DNA from: Mycobacterium lepraemurium
GTDB taxonomy: Bacteria > Actinomycetota > Actinomycetes > Mycobacteriales > Mycobacteriaceae
Length of the DNA stretch: 64,000 bases
Reading direction: 5' to 3'
Assembly (NCBI GenBank): GCA_002291465.1
Contig: CP021238.1
Coordinates: forward strand, 2,852,001 to 2,916,000
The translations under genes and the position numbers were made by a program. The notes beneath the pieces are model-generated. The model was not told the DNA's origin, did not search any database, and saw nothing but the letters and a program-made list of their open reading frames with translations. Numbering within the stretch: the stretch's first letter is position 1; each line of letters starts with the position of its first letter. Positions 57,067-64,000 of this stretch are shown one piece after another.

Positions 57067-58109
57067 TCAGCTGTGGCCGAATCCCATGTTGCCGGTCTCT
57101 GTCGACCCGTAACCGTTGATGAGAGTGATGTGGGGAAGCAGCTCCAGCAGGGCCTGCCGGTATTTGGGGTTGGTTGCCGCTCCCCCGGTGCCTATGGAGT
57201 ACAGCGACGACAAATCATAGGAGCCGCGCTGCAATTCGGCGACCAGCGGTGCCGCGTAGGCGTCGCCGACCATGGTCATCATCCCGACCCGCTCGCGCTG
57301 GGCGGTCTCCCACACTGATCGCGGGTCGAGCTTCTTGCCGGTGTCGTAGAGCACCACGGTGGTCCCCGCCATGATCGCCGCGAACGCCGTCCACATGCCG
57401 GCCGCGTGCATCAGCGGCGAGACGACGAACCACGGCTCCCCGGCGGCGCCGCTGACCTTGTCGCGGATCTCCTGGGCGCAGGCGTGATCCGCCCCCACCA
57501 TCGACGACACGTAGATGTCGGACTGGCACCACAGCACCCCTTGGGCCGGCCCGTCGTCCCACCGGTGCAGATCATCAGCAGATCGTCCTGCGATCCCGGC
57601 ACCGGGTGACCGGTATCGCCTTGGGCCAGAGCATCATCCAGCGATACCGCGCCCGGCAGTTGCGCGGCCTCGCTGCCGTCGTCGACCGCGATGAGCAGGT
57701 CGACGTCGCCGCGGCCGAGGACGTCGGCGAACTTCGGCCCCAGCCCGCGGTGGTAGATGACCGCCCGCGGTCTCAGGTAGTCGAAGAGCTCACCGACCTC
57801 ACGCGGCGTGTAGTGGTAGTTGACGTTCACCGGCACGGTGCGCGCCTTGAGGCAGCCGACGACCATGTCCGGGTACAGATCGTTGTGCATGACCGAGGCG
57901 ACCCGGCCCAGCCCGCACTCCCAGTTCTGCAGGACGGCGCGTTCCCGGTGCACGCCCAATCCGTTGCCGGACAGGAAGTTCGCCAACCGGCGGGTGCGGT
58001 CCGCCGACTCGGCGAACGTGCTGCGGCGGTCGCCGCACACCGTCATCGTGCGGTCGGGGATGACGTCGGCGATTTCGTCGAGAACCGCCCCTATGGTCCA
58101 TTCGCTCAC
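57067..58109 (-). pseudogene. Second acyl-CoA synthetase, frameshifted and C-terminally truncated
   Basis: GTG at 58109 (VSEWTIGAVLDEIADVIPD). AMP-binding motif MICTGGTTGRPKG; after it the frame changes near 57545 and VLWCQSDIYVSSMVGADHACA ... PLMHAAGMWTAFAAIMAGTT ... INGYGSTETGNMG continues in the other frame. It stops at 57067 soon after the YGSTE motif, so the C-terminal domain (about 170 residues, catalytic Lys) is missing. Homologous in kind to the synthetase at 47740, also without its end. Dead. Confidence 0.78.
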
Positions 58110-58131
58110 GGGTGTCGTCGGTCCCGGATAC

Positions 58132-59332
58132 TCAGGCGGCCGAGCCGACTTGCACGCCGAGCAGATAGAAGGCGTTGTCCCGCATGATCTTTCGAATGTC
58201 GGACTCACTGAATCCCTTCAGTTCCGCGGTGAACGACACCGGCGATGCGAGGCCTTCGCCGTGCGGCCAATCCGAACCGAACAGGATCTTGTCGACGCCG
58301 ATAACCCGCGCCAGCTCCGGCAGATCGTCCTCGTAGTAGGGGCGATCCACACGTTGTTGCGCAGCTGTTCCACCGGGTCCTCGGGGAAGTACTGGGGCTG
58401 GGTGTTGGCCGCCTTCTTCAGCCGCTTGATCAGCCGATGCACGAAGTACGAACCGTTTTCGATGCTGACCGCCTTGAGTTTGGGGTGCCGGGTGAACACG
58501 CCGTGCACGATCATCGAGGCCATCGTGTCGTGGATGGCCCGGTCGTCGAGCAGCACCTGATCCAGCGGGTCCTTCGCGCCGAAGCCCTCGAACGTCGACT
58601 TGCCGCCCCAGGCCGCGGCGATGCGCAGATGGCCGCTGTCGGGCAGGTGAAATCCCACCGGCACCCCGGCTTCGGCCAGCCGGGCCCACACCGGGTCGTG
58701 GCTGCGATCGCCCAGCGACCGCGGCTTGACCAGGCCGGGCACCGGCGCCGGGCGCACCAGCACCAGCTTGGCGCCGCGGGCCAGCACGAAGTCGACCTCT
58801 TCGACCGCCTTGGCCGGATCGGCCAGCGAGATGATGGGCGCGGCGATAATCCGGTGATCGGGCCGGTCGAAACCCCAGTCCTCGTCGAGCCACAGGTTGA
58901 ACGCGTGCACGGACGCCATCGTCGCCTCGATGTCGTGCTTGAGCGCCTCCTCGACCCCGCACCCGAACGTCGCAACATGAACGCCGTCTCGATGTCCTGC
59001 TCGTCCATCACCGCGATCCGGGCGTCGCGGTTCTGGTACTCGGGGTGATCGGCCAGCCGCTCAACCTTCATCAGCGACGCGGGGTCGACGCCGTCGGGGA
59101 TCTCGCCGCGGAACAACAGGTCCAGGCAGCCCGGCACGATGATCGGGTCGAAGGTGGGGTTGGGGATGAAGTGGTTGACCCGGTCGCCGATCACCGCCCA
59201 GGTGCGCTTGCCGTCGCTGAGCATCTGGACGCCGCGGCGCTTGAACTTCTTGTCGGGGTGGCGGCTGAACGAGTCCAGCGGCTCGTAATAGTGGTTGTCG
59301 ACGTCGATCACGCGATAGTTCAGGGCGGTCAT
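58132..59332 (-). pseudogene. Amidohydrolase_2-family metal hydrolase, two frameshifts
   Basis: MTALNYRVIDVDNHYYEP has the DxDxH metal motif in place of HxH. The frame changes near 58970 (after TAFMLRRSGAG), then DIEATMASVHAFNLWLDEDWGF and IVHGVFTRHPKLKAVSIENGSYF continue to ~58345. There it changes again to YYEDDLPELARVIGVDKILFGSDWPHGEG. The corrected length of about 400 residues matches the family. These enzymes cleave or decarboxylate small carbon compounds. Broken here. Confidence 0.8.
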
Positions 59333-59351
59333 GATGATCCTTTCCGGCGGG

Positions 59352-60178
59352 TCAGGTGGCCAAGGGTGGGAACCGCGGCGGCCGCTTCTCCAGGAAGCTG
59401 GTGATGCCCTCGATGACGTCGGGGCGCTGCAGCGACTCGTGCATGAGGGTTTCGGCGCGGGCGCTGACGTCGGCGATGTCGCGCAGCGCGTCGTCGTAGG
59501 CCTGCCGCTTGATCACCGCCAGTGACGCCGGTGAACAATTGCGGGCGATGTCGTCGGCGTAGGTCAGGGCGCGGGTCATCAGCTCGTCGGATGCGACGAT
59601 CTCGTTGACCAGCCCGAGTTTTGCGGCCTCCTCGGCGAAGAAGGTGCGCCCGCTCAACAGCAGGTCCATCGCCGCGCCCCAGCCGGCCAGCCGCGGCAGG
59701 ATCCAGGTGATGCCGTACTCGGCGATCAGTCCCCGGCGGGTGAACGCGATGGCGAACTTGGCGCCAGCGGCCGCGAACCGCACGTCGCACATCAGGGCGT
59801 GGGTCAGCCCGATGCCGACGCAGGCGCCGTTGATCGCGGCGATGATCGGTTTGCGCAGTGCGGTCAGGAAGTGGGGATGGCGATCGCCGACCAACGCGGT
59901 GACGTCGGTGTCGCCGTCGTCCAGCTTCGCGTCGATGGATCCCGCGCCGCCCAGGTTGGCGCTCGCGCAGAACCCCGACCTGCGCCCGTCAACACGATCA
60001 CCCGGACCGCGGGGTCCGCCTCGGCACGGTCGATGCACGCGTAGAAGCCGCTCGAGATGTCGGGTCCCCAGGCGTTGAGCCGCTCGGGCCGGTTGAACGT
60101 CACGACCGCAACACCGGTTTCCGTGGTCTGGTACAGCACCGCCTCGTCGGTGACCACATGGTCGGCGGCACTCATCAA
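59352..60178 (-). pseudogene. Enoyl-CoA hydratase/isomerase family, one frameshift
   Basis: MMSAADHVVTDEAVLYQTTE, FNRPERLNAWGP, then at VIVLTGAGR (about 59985) the frame changes to FCASANLGGAGSID. The rest is intact: AAINGACVGIGLTHALMCDVRFAAAGAKFA (oxyanion hole), FLEKRPPRFPPLAT. A short indel in GAGRGFCAGANL explains it. Adjacent to the amidohydrolase in the same orientation, 20 bases apart. Confidence 0.8.
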
Positions 60179-60475
60179 GGCGTCCCCTCACAGCTGACCC
60201 GGCAGGGCTGACCCGGCAGGAAAGTTTGTGCCCATACTGTATACCTATCGGTATGTCATTCCACAACTGCGGTATGACGCGCGTGAACCGGGACTAATCT
60301 GCGATTTTCCCCGTGCCGTCCGTCGCGCCGGCCACCGGGTATCGCCGGGTGCTGACGGCCCGACCGCGCGGAGCCAGTCGTTGTGGCGAGGGCCACGCCG
60401 GCGCCATGTTTGCCCCCGGCGGGACGATGGGAACGTCCGTGGAAAGAACCGACCATCATGGGGGAAGGAGACGCA

Positions 60476-60718
60476 ATGGTTGACGCCAAGAGCGGCCCGG
60501 TCGAGCTGGTGCAGGGCATCGTCGACGACGTGCTGGGCAGGGCCAAGCAGGTCATCGGCATCATCATCGGCCACAACGGTCTGATCGAGCAGGGCAAGGC
60601 CCAGCAGGACAAGGCGGATGCTCAGCGCAGCGCCGGCAAGAAGGAAGCCGCCGCCGAGAAGGCCCGGGGCAAGGCCAAGGCCTACGAGAAGCGCGAGCGG
60701 GCCGAACAGCAACAGTGA
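60476..60718 (+). CDS. CsbD-like stress protein
   Basis: 80 residues from ATG at 60476 with AAGGAG 7 bases upstream; ATG 15 bases earlier (MGEGDA) is weaker. Family pattern: VQGIVDDVLGRAKQVIG ... IEQGKAQQDKADAQRSAGKKEAAAEKARGKAKAYE, a charged Lys/Ala/Glu helix. CsbD/YjbJ proteins are small, stress-induced and of unknown biochemical role. Intact, alone. The 250 bases before it, 60179-60475, show no gene. Confidence 0.8.
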   Translation: MVDAKSGPVELVQGIVDDVLGRAKQVIGIIIGHNGLIEQGKAQQDKADAQRSAGKKEAAAEKARGKAKAYEKRERAEQQQ

Positions 60719-60728
60719 GTGACGCGGG

Positions 60729-60753
60729 CGGGCCCGGTCGACGACCGGGCCCG
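60729..60753. terminator. Strong hairpin between convergent csbD and DHDPS-family gene
   Basis: CGGGCCCGGTCG (60729-60740), A, CGACCGGGCCCG (60742-60753): perfect 12-bp arms with TTT just after on the plus strand. Likely shared terminator for the two convergent transcripts. Confidence 0.8.
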
Positions 60754-60770
60754 TTTCCGTGTAACCCCTT

Positions 60771-61786
60771 CTACCGCAACGCCGTTGCCAGGAGGCCCAG
60801 CCGCTGGTAGGCGTTCTCGATCTGGGCCTTGGCCTCGGCGGGCAGCTCGGCCTGCGGGGGACGGGAGTGCGGGTAGGCGCCGATCGGCAGCCCCAGCAGC
60901 GAGGCGGCGTACTTGAACGCCCCGGCCCCAGTGGGTGAAGTAATCGGCCCTGCCCGGGTAGCAGGTCCACCACGAACCGACGTCCAGGTCGAACTGGTCC
61001 AAACCGGACTCCCGGCCGTAGTCCATCGCCTCGACGAGCTTGCCGCTCTGCACCAAATCCCAATGTTCGGAGAACAATCGGCGCTGCGGGGTCTCGAACA
61101 GGTAGCCGGCGGTACCCAGCTGCGCCGTACACACGATCCCGTCGCGCAGCCACCCGGCGCGGTACAGCGTCTTTCGCACTCCCAGAGCACCAGGCCGGGC
61201 GCCAGCTCGTGCAGCAACCGGCTGGCCCCGGCCGGAAGGCGCCTTCCTTGGTGGCGCACACCGCGGGAACCTCGTGATAGATCCGGGCGCTTTCGGCCGG
61301 CGTCAGCATGTAGCCCGACGACGGCGAGTTGAACATGCCCAGGGCAATGTCGGTGCGCGCCGCCACATACTCGAAGAAGCGCAACACGCCCTCGCCGCCG
61401 TGGGCCTCCATCGTCGGCGTCTGGATGTAGGCGATGTCGGCGCCCACCTGCTGGGCGTAGAGCGTCAACTCCACACAGTCCTTCGCCGACATGGCCGCCG
61501 TGCAGGCCTGGATCACCACGTCGGGATTCGCGGCGCGCCCTTCCTCGATTGCCACTTCCAGCAGACGTTTTCGCTCATCGCGGGTCAGGGCCCAGAACTC
61601 GGCGATGCCGCTGGTACACTACAACATCGGGTGGCCGAGATCGCCGATGCAGTAGCGCACCAGTTCCCGGTAGGCGTCCCAGTCGATGTCGTCGCCATCC
61701 GGTCCGCAGAACGGGGTGTAGAGGGAGTCACCGATCCCCCGCAATGCGCCGCGCCCCCAGACGCGCGCGTCTGCTGCCGTAGCCAC
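60771..61786 (-). pseudogene. Dihydrodipicolinate synthase/NAL-family aldolase, nonsense and frameshifts
   Basis: GTG at 61786 (AGGAG 7 bases upstream) starts VATAADARVWGRGALRGIGDSLYTPF. Codon 56 is TAG (61619-61621) in LGHPML-CTSGIAEFW, where Trp (TGG) is expected. The next part is good (TRDERKRLLEVAIEEGRAAN ... MFNSPSSGYMLTPAES). Frame changes occur near 61235, 61175 and 60935, with LLHELAPGLVLWECE, TLYRAGWLRDGIVCTAQLGTAGYLF and FKYAASLLGLPIGAYPHSR in different frames. The Schiff-base Lys region (ATKEGAF) is present. Corrected length about 340. Dead. Confidence 0.8.
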
Positions 61787-61830
61787 AGCCGACTCCTTTT
61801 GTCTGCCAATCGTTTTCTTTCACCGCCGGT

Positions 61831-62412
61831 TCAGGTGAAGTCCGAACCGCCGTCGACGTTGATGTTGGCGCCCGTCAAGTAAGAGTTGCGTCGTGAGGCC
61901 AGGAACGCCGCGACCGGTCCGATCTCCTCCGGCAGGCCGGCGCGCGGCATGTGCGCGGGATGACCGAAATGCTTGCCGCTCGCCTCCATCAGGGCGTACG
62001 GGTCGCGGCCGTCGACGCCCACCGAATTCGACCAGCCCACCAGCGATTCCGACACGATGCTGCCCGGCGATATCACGTTGACCAGGATCTCGTCCTTGGC
62101 CAGCAACAGGGAAAGGTTCTTGGAAACACTCGTCAACATCGATTTGGCCGCGGTGTAGGCGGGCAGCAGCACGCTTTGACGCTGCGTCGAATGCGCCGAG
62201 AAGTTGACGATCCGGCCCCATTGCGCCTTGCGCAGCAGCGGAAGTCCCGCACGGACACAGCGCACCATGCCCAGCACCCCGTCCTCCACCGCCTGGCGCC
62301 ACTGGTCGTCGGTCAGGTCCTCGAACGTGCCGGCCGCGCCCGGCCCCACCGTGATGACCAGAGCATTGAGTTCGCCGTCCCAGCGCCGCGCGAGCTCGCC
62401 GAAAATTGCGAC
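61831..62412 (-). pseudogene. Short-chain dehydrogenase, 5' end missing
   Basis: The frame is good from ALVITVGPGAAGTFEDLTDDQWRQAVED to AGANINVDGGSDF, with catalytic Ser (IVNFSAHS) and YTAAK. Upstream of ELARRWDGELN (about 62400) there is no Rossmann start (TGxxxGIG) and no start signal, so about 70 N-terminal residues are deleted. Faces the TetR gene at 62522, whose operator region adjoins. Confidence 0.7.
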
Positions 62413-62418
62413 ACGTAA

Positions 62419-62428
62419 GCGTATACGC
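62419..62428. promoter_or_regulatory. Palindrome GCGTATACGC
   Basis: Perfect 10-bp palindrome just after the truncated SDR's coding remnant and before tetR. Second candidate site for the TetR, weaker than the one at 62445. Confidence 0.4.
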
Positions 62429-62444
62429 AGGTCAGAACCGAGGA

Positions 62445-62468
62445 GCCGGTAAATTCGAGTTTACCGGC
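62445..62468. promoter_or_regulatory. TetR operator candidate
   Basis: GCCGGTAAA-N6-TTTACCGGC, a perfect 9-bp inverted repeat, 54 bases before the tetR start and close to the head of the divergent SDR remnant. Typical size and position for an autoregulating TetR repressor. Confidence 0.7.
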
Positions 62469-62521
62469 TGCGCCGCCGCCGGACCGCATGCACGGAACAG
62501 ATTTTGATGGAGGTGCCCGTA

Positions 62522-63310
62522 GTGGCAAAACAGGCAACCGCCGACAAGCGCCAACGACGCGAGCGCGGGTCCATCAATCCCGATGACATCATCACCGGCG
62601 CTTTCGAACTAGCGGAGCAGGTGTCGATCGACAACCTGAGCATGCCGCTGCTGGGCAAACATCTCGGTGTCGGTGTGACGAGCATCTACTGGTACTTCCG
62701 CAAGAAGGACGACCTGCTCAACGCCATGACCGACCGCGCGCTGAGCAAGTACGTGTTCGCCACCCCTTACGTCGAAGCCAGCGACTGGCGCGAGACGTTG
62801 CGAAATCACGCCCGTTTGATGCGTAAGACGTTCATGGGCAACCCCATTCTGTGCGACCTGATTCTGATTCGGGCGGCGCTGAGCCCCAAGGCGGCGCGGC
62901 TGGGGGCCCAGGAGATGGAAAAGGCGGTGGCCAATCTGGTGCAGGCCGGCCTGTCACCGGAGGACGCTTTCGACACCTACTCGGCGATCTCCGTTCACGT
63001 GCGCGGTTCGGTGGTGCTGCAACGGCTCTACGAAAAGAACCAGTCGTTCGACGTCGGGCCGCGCGCCATCGAGGACGCCGTTGCCATCGATCCGGAAAAG
63101 ACCCCGCTGCTGGCTCAAGTGACCCGGATCGGTCATCGCATCGGGGCGCCCAACGAAACCAATTTCGAGTACGGCCTGACCTGCATCCTCGATCACGCCA
63201 GCCGGCTGATCGAGGAGGGTAAGGGCGCTAAGGCCGGGCCGTCGCGGCAGCGCAAGCCCGTCAAGTCGTCGGCCGAGCGGGGCCGCACCAAGGCGCCGAA
63301 GAATCGCTGA
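62522..63310 (+). CDS. TetR-family transcriptional regulator
   Basis: 262 residues from GTG at 62522 (GGAGG, 8-base spacing). HTH: IITGAFELAEQVSIDNLSMPLLGKHLGVGVTSIYWYFRKKDDLLNAM. The C-terminal ligand domain has ILIRAALSPKAARLG and SAISVHVRGSVVLQRLYE. The end is Lys/Arg-rich (RQRKPVKSSAERGRTKAPKNR), likely disordered. Intact. It likely controls the divergent (now broken) SDR and its cluster. Confidence 0.85.
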   Translation: MAKQATADKRQRRERGSINPDDIITGAFELAEQVSIDNLSMPLLGKHLGVGVTSIYWYFRKKDDLLNAMTDRALSKYVFATPYVEASDWRETLRNHARLMRKTFMGNPILCDLILIRAALSPKAARLGAQEMEKAVANLVQAGLSPEDAFDTYSAISVHVRGSVVLQRLYEKNQSFDVGPRAIEDAVAIDPEKTPLLAQVTRIGHRIGAPNETNFEYGLTCILDHASRLIEEGKGAKAGPSRQRKPVKSSAERGRTKAPKNR

Positions 63311-63329
63311 TCGTTCCTGAAAAGGCTTG

Positions 63330-64000
63330 TCACGACTCGGGTTCCGGCACGCGGAAGTGCTCGTCGCGAAGCTGGAACGCTTCCTTGGCGCCGTGCTCGG
63401 CGCGGGTGTTGACGAAGTTGAACTCCCCCGGGGCGAATTGCAGGTTGGTGCCGAAGGCATGGAACAGATAGCTGGCGACCTCCTCGCCCTGATACGCCTG
63501 GCTCTGCTCGACCAGCCGGAAGGCCTCCTTGGCGATCACCACCCCGTCGGCGGGCATCTTCGCCGCCTTCTCGGTCCAGTAACGCGCCCGGGCCGTCACC
63601 GCAGCGGGATCGCAGGTGTCGGTGAAGATCCCGAGGTGTTCGACCTGCCCGGCGTCGATGATGTCGCCGGTCAGCAGCAGGCGCCGGGCCAGCACCGTCC
63701 CCAGCCGGTGGAAGAACATGTGCAGGCTGCCGAGCGCGGGGCCCAGGAAGCGGGTGGCCGGCATGCCGATCTTGGTGTCCCGCGCGATCACCGAGATGTC
63801 GGTCATCAGCGCCATCTCGAAGCCGTCGCCGAGCGCGTAGCCGACGATCTCGCCGACCGTCACCTTCGGGTAGCCCATGAAATTGTGGTAGAAGCCAAAA
63901 GACTTGCGGTCCACCGTGAGTCGCCGACGCTGGCTGGGGCGGCGCCGGGTGGACTCGTCCGCGTTGCGTGACGTGTCGTACCAGCCGTAGGCGTTGTTCA
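63330..64000 (-). CDS. Enoyl-CoA hydratase/isomerase family protein, 5' end outside window
   Basis: The coding frame is open to the right edge (223 codons visible), through GWYDTSRNADESTRRR and the crotonase middle GEIVGYALGDGFEMALMTDISVIARDTKIGMPATRFLGPALGSL to FVNTRAEHGAKEAFQLRDEHFRVPEPES. The oxyanion motif is GYALGDGFEMALM. An apparent start at 63914 is not likely because the conserved frame continues upstream. Convergent with tetR, 19 bases between. Confidence 0.78.
   Translation of the reverse strand, partial: NNAYGWYDTSRNADESTRRRPSQRRRLTVDRKSFGFYHNFMGYPKVTVGEIVGYALGDGFEMALMTDISVIARDTKIGMPATRFLGPALGSLHMFFHRLGTVLARRLLLTGDIIDAGQVEHLGIFTDTCDPAAVTARARYWTEKAAKMPADGVVIAKEAFRLVEQSQAYQGEEVASYLFHAFGTNLQFAPGEFNFVNTRAEHGAKEAFQLRDEHFRVPEPES

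Overview
The window is high-GC mycobacterial chromosome. Gene content and order follow, from memory, the M. tuberculosis block plsB2-plsC-(wax synthase)-lipQ-argW ... bkdC-bkdB-bkdA-citE-maoC-fadE19-accA1-accD1 / tetR ... orn-hisT-ldtB ... bcp-(peptidase)-acpS-fas-Rv2525c. The insertions between these anchors (cutinase, Eis-like gene, MmpL, DUF3556 protein, CYP/Rieske/CoA cluster) look like those of slow growers of the M. avium complex. About two dozen genes carry frameshifts, nonsense codons, lost start codons or end truncations. That load suggests either a host-restricted lineage in reductive evolution (an M. lepraemurium-like organism is my best guess, not proven) or a poor assembly. Clean single-base nonsense changes (CAG/CAA to stop, TGG to TGA/TAG) and a templated insertion inside a palindrome favour real decay for at least part of it.

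Layout. 0-5 kb: glycerolipid acyltransferases (partial plsB2, plsC), a frameshifted WS/DGAT, and lipQ. 5-8.6 kb: tRNA-Arg, a broken small gene, a low-GC gap, a cutinase, an unknown Cys-containing ORF and an echA14 remnant. 8.6-18.6 kb: the branched-chain keto-acid / acyl-CoA carboxylase operon on the minus strand (bkdC intact; bkdB, bkdA, accA1 and accD1 broken; citE, maoC and fadE19 intact). It faces its TetR regulator across two matching GAGTTA-N8-TAACTC palindromes. 18.7-29.4 kb: MmpS-like protein, MFS transporter, SDR, DUF853 ATPase, orn, tRNA-His, a lipoprotein, ldtB, then a broken DMT transporter and a broken MmpL. 29.6-35.5 kb: Eis-like pseudogene, tRNA-Lys, DUF3556 membrane protein, DUF3618 protein, bcp and a broken M20 peptidase.

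35.6-46.6 kb: the essential fatty-acid synthesis core, acpS and the 9.3 kb type I FAS gene, both intact, with a long upstream regulatory gap and a Tat-exported DUF1906 protein. 46.6-60.2 kb: an accessory acyl-CoA / oxygenase cluster (MerR, Rieske oxygenase, two truncated acyl-CoA synthetases, P450 with its ferredoxin, double CoA-transferase, GntR, SDR, F420-type oxidoreductase, FadE, amidohydrolase, enoyl-CoA hydratase) that is mostly decayed. Its divergent promoters share an AT-rich motif. 60.4-64 kb: CsbD protein, broken DHDPS-family gene, truncated SDR, a TetR with its own palindrome, and the 3' part of a crotonase gene running off the end.

Essential or envelope functions (FAS-I, AcpS, Orn, LdtB, Bcp, tRNAs) are kept, while accessory catabolism is eroding.
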